Of a DNA stretch of 64,000 bases, positions 58,783 through 64,000 are shown in pieces; within the stretch, counting starts at the first letter, position 1; each line of letters opens with the position of its first letter. The stretch lies in contig NZ_FNCF01000001.1 in the NCBI RefSeq assembly GCF_900100695.1, forward strand, positions 650,060 to 714,059. Reading direction: 5' to 3'. Made by a program: the position numbers and the translations under genes. This DNA comes from Klenkia brasiliensis (GTDB lineage: Bacteria > Actinomycetota > Actinomycetes > Mycobacteriales > Geodermatophilaceae). The notes under the pieces are model-generated. The model was not told where the DNA came from and did not search any database. It saw only the letters and a program-made list of their open reading frames with translations.

Positions 58783-59688
58783 GTGGACCTGACCGGCAAG
58801 GTCGCCGTCGTCACCGGATCGGGCCGAGGCCTCGGCCTGGCCTACGCCCAGGAACTGGCCCGCCGCGGCGCCGCCGTCGTCGTCAACGACGTGGACGCCG
58901 AGGTGGCGCAGGCCGCCGTCGACAGCATCGGCGGCTCGGGCGGGACGGCGGTCGCGGAGGTCGTCCCGGTCGGCACCAGCGAGGCCGCGCAGGCCCTGGT
59001 CGACCGCGCCGTGTCGGAGTTCGGCCGCCTCGACGTGCTGGTCAACAACGCCGGCATCCTGCGCGACACCACGCTGTGGAAGATGACCGACGAGCAGTTC
59101 GACGCCGTCGTCACCACCCACCTGCGCGGCACCTTCACCTGCACCCGCGCCGCGGCGATCCGGATGCGCGAGCAGGGCGAGGGCGGCCGCATCATCGCCA
59201 TCGGCTCCCCCACCGGGCAGGTCGGCAACTTCGGCCAGACCAACTACGCCGCGGCCAAGGCCGGCATCGTCGGCATGGTGCGCACGTGGGCGATGGAGCT
59301 GGCCCGCGCGCAGATCACCGTCAACGCCGTCGTCCCGGTCGCGGCCACCGCGATGACCGAGACCGTGCCCTTCCTGAAGCCGTACGTCGACGCGCTGGAG
59401 AACGGCGACCCGCTGCCGCCCTACGCCCGCAAGCAGCTGGGCTTCGGCTCGGCGGCCGACGTCGCCGGGCTCATCGCCTTCCTGGCCTCCGACGAGGCCG
59501 CCGCCATCACCGGCCAGGCCATCGGGGTGGGCGGTGACCGGCTGGCGCTGTGGACCCACCCCACCGAGACCGTGGTCGAGTTCGCCGACGGCACCGGCTG
59601 GTCGGCCGAGGCCATCGCCGAGATCTGGCCGAAGGCGTTCGAGGGGTCGAAGCAGACCGTCGGCCAGCAGTTCGAGCCGGAGAGCTGA
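58783..59688 (+). CDS. Short-chain dehydrogenase/reductase
   Basis: 301 aa, GTG with GAGGAG upstream; longer starts would remove the promoter. The cofactor motif is VTGSGRGLGLAYAQELA. NNAGILRDTTLWKMTDEQFD and the catalytic S-Y-K (IGSPTGQVGNFGQ, then TNYAAAKAG) are intact. The NAD(H)-type Asp in VVNDVD suggests NAD preference. The N-terminal part resembles the dehydrogenase domain of multifunctional beta-oxidation enzymes. As first gene of an operon with a CoA ligase and MaoC hydratase, it probably oxidises a beta-hydroxyacyl-CoA. Confidence 0.87.
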   Translation: MDLTGKVAVVTGSGRGLGLAYAQELARRGAAVVVNDVDAEVAQAAVDSIGGSGGTAVAEVVPVGTSEAAQALVDRAVSEFGRLDVLVNNAGILRDTTLWKMTDEQFDAVVTTHLRGTFTCTRAAAIRMREQGEGGRIIAIGSPTGQVGNFGQTNYAAAKAGIVGMVRTWAMELARAQITVNAVVPVAATAMTETVPFLKPYVDALENGDPLPPYARKQLGFGSAADVAGLIAFLASDEAAAITGQAIGVGGDRLALWTHPTETVVEFADGTGWSAEAIAEIWPKAFEGSKQTVGQQFEPES

Positions 59689-59689
59689 C

Positions 59690-60565
59690 ATGGCCCTGCA
59701 GCTGGACCTGGAGAACCTGGTCGCCATCGACGTGCACACCCACGTGCACGCCGACACCCACGGCCACAAGGCGCTCGACGACGAGCTCAACGCGGCCGCC
59801 GCGAGGTACTTCAAGGGCGACCCCTACGACCCGACCGTCCCCGACATCGCCGCGGACTACCGGGCCAGGAACATGGCCGCGGTCGTGTTCACCGTCGACA
59901 TCGAGCACGCCACCGGCCACCCGGCGCTGTCCAACGAGGAGATCGCCGACCTCGCGGCGCAGCACCCCGACGTGCTCATCCCGTTCGGCTCGGTCGACCC
60001 CGCCCGCGGCACGAAGGGCATCGCGCTGGCCCGCAAGCTCGTGCAGGAGCACGGCGTCCGGGGGTTCAAGTTCCACCCGTCGATCCAGGCGTTCGAGCCG
60101 AACGACCGGGCGGTCTACCCGCTGTACGAGGAGCTGCAGAGCCTCGGCGTCCCGGCGCTGTTCCACACCGGGCAGACCGGCATCGGCGCGGGCCTGCCGG
60201 GCGGGCGCGGCATCAAGCTGCGCTACTCCGACCCGATGCTGCTCGACGACGTCGCGGCCGACTTCCCGGACCTGACGATCATCATGGCCCACCCCTCGGT
60301 GCCCTGGCAGGACCAGGCGATCTCCATCGCCACGCACAAGGCCAACGTCTACATCGACCTCTCGGGCTGGTCGCCGAAGTACTTCCCGCCGCAGCTGGTC
60401 AAGGCGGCCAACGGCCTGCTCAAGCGCAAGGTGCTCTTCGGGTCGGACTACCCGCTGCTCAAGCCCGACCGCTGGATGGCCGACTTCGAGACCCTGGAGA
60501 TCAAGCCCGAGGTCAAGCCGCTGATCTTCAAGGAGAACGCGATCCGCGCCCTGGGGCTGCGGTGA
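59690..60565 (+). CDS. Amidohydrolase (ACMSD-like, amidohydrolase_2 family)
   Basis: 291 aa, ATG one base after the SDR stop. The metal-binding start is VAIDVHTHVHADTH (HxH). Later ligands are in VRGFKFHPSIQAF, ALFHTGQTG, IIMAHPSVPWQ and VLFGSDYPLLKPDRW (metal Asp). This group includes 2-amino-3-carboxymuconate semialdehyde decarboxylase and aromatic acid decarboxylases such as gamma-resorcylate decarboxylase. Neighbours suggest a decarboxylation or hydrolysis step in degradation of an aromatic or cyclic acid. The substrate is not determined. Confidence 0.87.
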   Translation: MALQLDLENLVAIDVHTHVHADTHGHKALDDELNAAAARYFKGDPYDPTVPDIAADYRARNMAAVVFTVDIEHATGHPALSNEEIADLAAQHPDVLIPFGSVDPARGTKGIALARKLVQEHGVRGFKFHPSIQAFEPNDRAVYPLYEELQSLGVPALFHTGQTGIGAGLPGGRGIKLRYSDPMLLDDVAADFPDLTIIMAHPSVPWQDQAISIATHKANVYIDLSGWSPKYFPPQLVKAANGLLKRKVLFGSDYPLLKPDRWMADFETLEIKPEVKPLIFKENAIRALGLR

Positions 60566-62106
60566 GGAACGCCGGGATCGGCTCCTGGCCCGAGCGCCGG
60601 CTGCGGATCTCCCCCGACAAGCCGGCCCTGTGGTTCGAGGGGAGGACGGCGACGCACGGCGAGTTCGCCCTCGACGTCCGGCGGGCGGCGTCGGTGCTGG
60701 CCGAGCTGGGTGTGGGCAAGGGCGACCGGGTCGCCTGGTTCGGCGCCAACCACCCCGTCGCGCTGCACACCCTCTACGCCTGCGGCCAGCTCGGCGCGGT
60801 CTGGGTGCCGGTCAACGCCCGGCTGTCGGCCGCCGAGGCGCGCTACGTGCTGGAGCACTCCGGGACGACGCTCGTCGTCCACGGCGCCGAGCACGCGGGG
60901 ACGGCGGAGGCGCTGCGCGCCGAGCTGCCCCAGGTCCGCGCGTGGCTGTCCGCCGAGCCGGCCGAGGGGGCCGACGACTGGCAGGCCCGGGTGGCCGCGG
61001 CGCAGCCGGTCGCCCGCGACGAGGAGGTCACCCACGACGACCCCTGCCTGATCATGTACACCTCCGGGACGACCGGCCGGCCCAAGGGCGCGCTGCTCAC
61101 CCACGGCAACATGACCTGGGCCTGCCTCAACCAGGTGCTCGGGTTCGACTTCACCCCCGACGAGCGCACCCTGGGCCTGGCGCCGCTGTTCCACATCGGC
61201 GGGCTGAACGGGACGCTCAACCCCACGCTGCTGCGCGGCGGCTGCGTCGTGCTGGTCCGCGGCTTCGACCCGGCCGGCACGCTGCAGGTCATCGCCGAGC
61301 AGCGGGTGACGTCGTTCTTCGCCGTCGCCACCATGCTCGACGCGATGAGCAAGCAGCCCGGGTTCACGACCCTGGACCTCTCCGCGCTGCGCACCATCGG
61401 CGCGGCCGGCGCCCCGCTGCCGCTGCCGGTGCTGCGCACCTGGCTGGACCGCGGCGTGACCGTGCAGCAGGCCTACGGCATGACCGAGTCCGCACCGGCC
61501 GGCACCGTGCTGGACAGCGCCGACGCGGTCGCCAAGGTCGGCTCGGCGGGCAAGCCGCAGTTCTTCGTCGACGTCCGGGTGGTGCGGCCCGACGGCACCG
61601 AGTGCGCGCCGGGCGAGGTCGGCGAGGTGGTGCTCTCGGGCGCCAACATCATGGCCGGCTACTGGCAGGCCCCGGAGGCGACCGCCGAGGTCGTCCGCGA
61701 CGGCTGGTACCACTCCGGCGACGCGGGCTCGGTCGACGAGGACGGCTACCTCACCATCCGCGACCGCTACAAGGACATGATCATCTCCGGCGGGGAGAAC
61801 GTGTACCCGGCCGAGGTGGAGTCGGCGCTGCGCGAGCTGCCGCAGGTGGGCGAGGCGGCCGTCATCGGCGTCCCGCACGAGCACTGGGGCGAGGTGGGCC
61901 TCGCCGTCCTGGTGCCCGCCCCGGGGTTCGACCCGGCCACCGACCCCGACGGCGAGGGCGTGCGCACCGCGCTGCGGGATCGCCTCGCCGGGTTCAAGGT
62001 GCCCAAGGAGGTGCGGTGGGCGGCCGAGCTGCCCAAGACCGCGACCGGCAAGATCCGCAAGCCAGACCTACGGCACACGTACGTGCTCACCGAGGAGGAC
62101 GCATGA
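60562..62106 (+). CDS. AMP-forming acyl-CoA synthetase (FadD-like)
   Basis: 514 aa, GTG in a GTGA overlap. ANL motifs: IMYTSGTTGRPKGALLTHGN (about residue 165), AYGMTESAPAGTV, GWYHSGDAGSVDEDGYL, RYKDMIISGGENVYPAEVES, and the catalytic Lys in TATGKIRKPDL near the end. It activates a carboxylic acid with ATP and CoA. It is distinct from the ligase at 50870 and belongs to a separate operon with SDR, amidohydrolase and MaoC, so it probably opens or continues a CoA-dependent degradation route. Confidence 0.9.
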   Translation: MRNAGIGSWPERRLRISPDKPALWFEGRTATHGEFALDVRRAASVLAELGVGKGDRVAWFGANHPVALHTLYACGQLGAVWVPVNARLSAAEARYVLEHSGTTLVVHGAEHAGTAEALRAELPQVRAWLSAEPAEGADDWQARVAAAQPVARDEEVTHDDPCLIMYTSGTTGRPKGALLTHGNMTWACLNQVLGFDFTPDERTLGLAPLFHIGGLNGTLNPTLLRGGCVVLVRGFDPAGTLQVIAEQRVTSFFAVATMLDAMSKQPGFTTLDLSALRTIGAAGAPLPLPVLRTWLDRGVTVQQAYGMTESAPAGTVLDSADAVAKVGSAGKPQFFVDVRVVRPDGTECAPGEVGEVVLSGANIMAGYWQAPEATAEVVRDGWYHSGDAGSVDEDGYLTIRDRYKDMIISGGENVYPAEVESALRELPQVGEAAVIGVPHEHWGEVGLAVLVPAPGFDPATDPDGEGVRTALRDRLAGFKVPKEVRWAAELPKTATGKIRKPDLRHTYVLTEEDA

Positions 62107-62570
62107 CCACCACCGCCACCATCGCCGAGATGCCCGGCCTCAAGGGCACCGAGCTCGGCACCAGCGACTGGTACGACATCACCCAGGAGGCGGTGAACCA
62201 GTTCGCCGAGGCCACCGGTGACGACCAGTGGATCCACGTCGACGTCGAGCGCGCCAAGGCCGAGAGCCCCTTCGGCGGGCCGATCGCGCACGGGTTCATG
62301 ACGCTGTCGCTGCTGGTGCCGCTGGCCACCGCGACGTACACGATCAGCGACGCGGTGATGGGCGTGAACTACGGCCTGAACAAGGTGCGCTTCCCCGCGC
62401 CGGTGCCGGTGGGTTCGCGGGTGCGCGCCACCACCACCCTCAAGGACGTCGAGGAGGTGCCCGGCGGCGTGCAGAACACCATCGCGGTGGTGGTCGAGCG
62501 CGAGGGCGGCGACAAGCCGGTCTGCATCGCCGAGTGGGTCACCCGCGCCTACGGCAAGCCCGCCGGCTGA
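62103..62570 (+). CDS. MaoC family (R)-enoyl-CoA hydratase-like protein
   Basis: 155 aa, ATG in an ATGA overlap with the ligase gene. It is a hot-dog fold with the hydratase 2 signature: VNQFAEATGDDQWIHVD (catalytic Asp and His), SPFGGPIAHGFMTLSLL and YGLNKVRFPAPVPVGSRVR. It matches NodN/MaoC-type hydratases of about 150 aa. It would hydrate an enoyl-CoA to a (R)-3-hydroxyacyl-CoA, a fitting partner for the ligase and the SDR. It is the last gene of the operon and is followed by a strong hairpin. Confidence 0.9.
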   Translation: MTTTATIAEMPGLKGTELGTSDWYDITQEAVNQFAEATGDDQWIHVDVERAKAESPFGGPIAHGFMTLSLLVPLATATYTISDAVMGVNYGLNKVRFPAPVPVGSRVRATTTLKDVEEVPGGVQNTIAVVVEREGGDKPVCIAEWVTRAYGKPAG

Positions 62571-62576
62571 TCCCCC

Positions 62577-62612
62577 TGCCACCCCGGCGGGTCGGTCCCC
62601 GCCGGGGTGGCA
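62577..62612 (+). terminator. Terminator-type hairpin after maoC-like gene
   Basis: A perfect 15-bp stem (TGCCACCCCGGCGGG with CCCGCCGGGGTGGCA) closes a 6-nt TCGGTC loop, starting 7 bp after the stop codon. It ends 12 bp before the next ATG. No U-tract is present. Confidence 0.75.
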
Positions 62613-62623
62613 ACCTCAGCGGC

Positions 62624-63187
62624 ATGCGCATCGCCGTCTTCACCGGGTCGCAGGCCGGTCCGCCCTCGCACCAGCACGCCGCCGCCACGTTCGCCGAGTC
62701 CCTGGCCCGGGCCGGCGTCGGCATCGTCTACGGCGGCGGGCACGTCGGGCTGATGGGCACCGTGGCCGACGCCGCGCTCGCGGCCGGCGGCGAGGTGGTC
62801 GGCGTCATCCCGCAGCACCTGGTCGACGACGAGCTGGCCCACCCCGGCCTCTCGGACCTGCGGGTCGTGCAGACGATGCACGAGCGCAAGGCCGCGATGG
62901 CCGACCTCGCCGACGCCTTCGTCGCGCTGCCCGGCGCCGCCGGCACCCTCGAGGAGCTCTTCGAGGCCTGGACCTGGGGCATGCTCGGCCTGCACGCCAA
63001 GCCCACCCTGCTGCTGGACGTCGACGGCTTCTGGCAGCCGATGCTCACCCAGCTGCGCCGGATGGTCGACGACGGCTACCTCGACGGCCGCCGGCTGGAC
63101 GCCCTGGGCGTGGTGCACACCGCCGACGCCCTGCTGGAGTTCGTCGCCGCCTACCGCCACCCCGAGCGGAAGTGGACGAAGGCCTGA
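62624..63187 (+). CDS. LOG-family protein (cytokinin riboside 5'-monophosphate phosphoribohydrolase-like)
   Basis: 187 aa, ATG start. A Rossmann-type fold with IAVFTGSQAGPPSHQ, VYGGGHVGLMGTVADAAL, VIPQHLVDDE and the catalytic-region MHERKAAMADLADAFVALP. The family's PGGxGTxxE motif reads PGAAGTLEE, so the second Gly is Ala while Thr and Glu remain. LOG proteins release nucleobases from nucleoside 5'-monophosphates. The substitution might affect activity. A strong hairpin separates it from the operon upstream. Confidence 0.87.
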   Translation: MRIAVFTGSQAGPPSHQHAAATFAESLARAGVGIVYGGGHVGLMGTVADAALAAGGEVVGVIPQHLVDDELAHPGLSDLRVVQTMHERKAAMADLADAFVALPGAAGTLEELFEAWTWGMLGLHAKPTLLLDVDGFWQPMLTQLRRMVDDGYLDGRRLDALGVVHTADALLEFVAAYRHPERKWTKA

Positions 63188-63223
63188 CACACGCCGGCAA
63201 CACCGCCCTGGTGCACTGGGGGC

Positions 63224-64000
63224 GTGGGCAGGCGGCTGGCCCGCCAGGTGCGGGTGGTGCACGGGCACACGCGCGCCTTCGTGACCGCCGGCTCCGGCCC
63301 CGCCGTCCTGCTGCTGCACGGCATCGGCAACAGCGCCCAGACCTGGGCCGGGGTGATCGACCGGCTCGCCGAGCACCACACCGTCATCGCCCCCGACCTG
63401 CTCGGCCACGGCGACTCGGACAAGCCGCGGGGTGACTACTCGGTGGCCGGCTACGCCAACGGCATGCGGGACCTGCTCAGCGTGCTGGACGTCGAGCAGG
63501 CCACCGTCGTGGGCCACTCGCTGGGCGGCGGCATCGCCCAGCAGTTCGCCTACCAGTTCCCCGAGCGCTGCCAGCGCCTCGTCCTCGTGTCCAGCGGCGG
63601 CCTGGGGCCGGAGCTGTCGCTGGGCCTGCGGCTGGCCACCCTGCCCGGCGCCGACCTCGTGCTCGACCTGCTCACCGACGCGCCCTGGCCGCTGCGCGCC
63701 GGGCTGGCCGCGCTGCGGCGGGCGGGGTCCGCGGTCGGCTGGCAGCAGGCGGAGGACCTCGCGGAGGCCGGCGAGGCCCTGCTCGACCTGCGCGACGCCG
63801 AGGCCCGGACGGCGTTCCTGCGGACGCTGCGCAGCGTCGCCGACGTGCACGGCCAGGCAGTGACCTCGCTGGACCGGCTGTACCTGGCCGCGGCCCTGCC
63901 CACCCTCGTCGTGTGGGGCACCCGCGACCGGATCATCCCGGTGGAGCACGCCTCCGCGGTCGCCCGGGTGGCCCCCGGCGCCCGGGTCGAGCTGGTGGAG
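63224..64000 (+). CDS. Alpha/beta hydrolase, 3' end outside window
   Basis: The frame from GTG 63224 (GGGGGC just upstream) is open to the window end, giving at least 259 residues. Hydrolase landmarks are VLLLHGIGNSAQTWAGVI (oxyanion loop), LLGHGDSDKPRGDYSVAGYA, the nucleophile elbow VVGHSLGGGIAQQFAYQFPE (Ser about residue 102) and VVWGTRDRIIPVEHA (acid Asp region). The catalytic His lies beyond the window. The substrate is unknown; lid residues 135-190 are helical. It lies 36 bp after the LOG gene, so co-transcription is possible. Confidence 0.85.
   Translation, partial: MGRRLARQVRVVHGHTRAFVTAGSGPAVLLLHGIGNSAQTWAGVIDRLAEHHTVIAPDLLGHGDSDKPRGDYSVAGYANGMRDLLSVLDVEQATVVGHSLGGGIAQQFAYQFPERCQRLVLVSSGGLGPELSLGLRLATLPGADLVLDLLTDAPWPLRAGLAALRRAGSAVGWQQAEDLAEAGEALLDLRDAEARTAFLRTLRSVADVHGQAVTSLDRLYLAAALPTLVVWGTRDRIIPVEHASAVARVAPGARVELVE

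Overview
The DNA is very GC-rich, with many GTG starts and ATGA/GTGA start-stop overlaps. It encodes a mycobacterial-type glucosyl-3-phosphoglycerate synthase, a MenB and many actinobacterial regulators. This fits a high-GC actinobacterium. The formate dehydrogenase gene, in which UAG sits at the selenocysteine position, points to Geodermatophilaceae (Geodermatophilus or Blastococcus). That genus-level call is an inference. I saw no rRNA, tRNA, CRISPR array or prophage.

Layout. (1) 1-9017: surface polysaccharide locus with a Wzz/CpsD-like protein, four glycosyltransferases, a Wzy-like polymerase, a methyltransferase and a secreted beta-helix protein. (2) 9092-14684, minus strand: membrane formate dehydrogenase operon fdhA-fdhB-nrfD. 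fdhA is interrupted at its catalytic codon by UAG, and a bacterial SECIS-type hairpin follows 11 nt later. (3) 14997-17938: two low-complexity single-span membrane proteins and a small membrane protein. (4) 18102-27174: operon of start-stop-coupled genes with two GGDEF/EAL proteins whose catalytic halves are complementary, a metallo-hydrolase, a DedA protein, a membrane phosphodiesterase-like protein and a degenerate GGDEF-like protein. (5) 27265-35339: GpgS, HAD phosphatase, two TetR regulators, MenB, a pyruvate-oxidase-like TPP enzyme, an exonuclease/endonuclease/phosphatase-fold protein and a Pr6Pr membrane protein. (6) 35452-43495: acetyltransferase, NUDIX, the first AbiEi/DUF559-like gene with flanking 74-bp repeats, MetY, small enzymes and a GGDEF protein. 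(7) 43473-58706: an island for aromatic acids. It holds a Rieske oxygenase module, the second AbiEi/DUF559-like gene with its own flanking repeats, and a long minus-strand operon (Liv transporter, acyl-CoA ligase, IclR, P450 reductase, CYP199-like P450). PaaX-like and MarR-like regulators close it. (8) 58783-62570: SDR, amidohydrolase, acyl-CoA ligase and MaoC operon. (9) 62624-64000: LOG-family protein and a 3'-truncated alpha/beta hydrolase.

How the genes work together. The Fdh operon should oxidise formate and pass electrons to the quinone pool. MenB, and possibly the TPP enzyme, belong to the menaquinone side of respiration. The 43-58 kb island looks built for uptake, O-demethylation and CoA activation of methoxylated benzoates. 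It has two IclR regulators, a PaaX-like regulator with a symmetric overlapping divergent promoter pair, and a candidate IclR operator.

Most notable: selenocysteine recoding of UAG, while UAG still ends at least five other genes here; two paralogous AbiEi/DUF559 cassettes with the same layout (74-bp repeat, paired TCCACAG sites 19 bp apart, gene, 74-bp repeat); and a 92-bp long-hairpin repeat at two convergent gene junctions.
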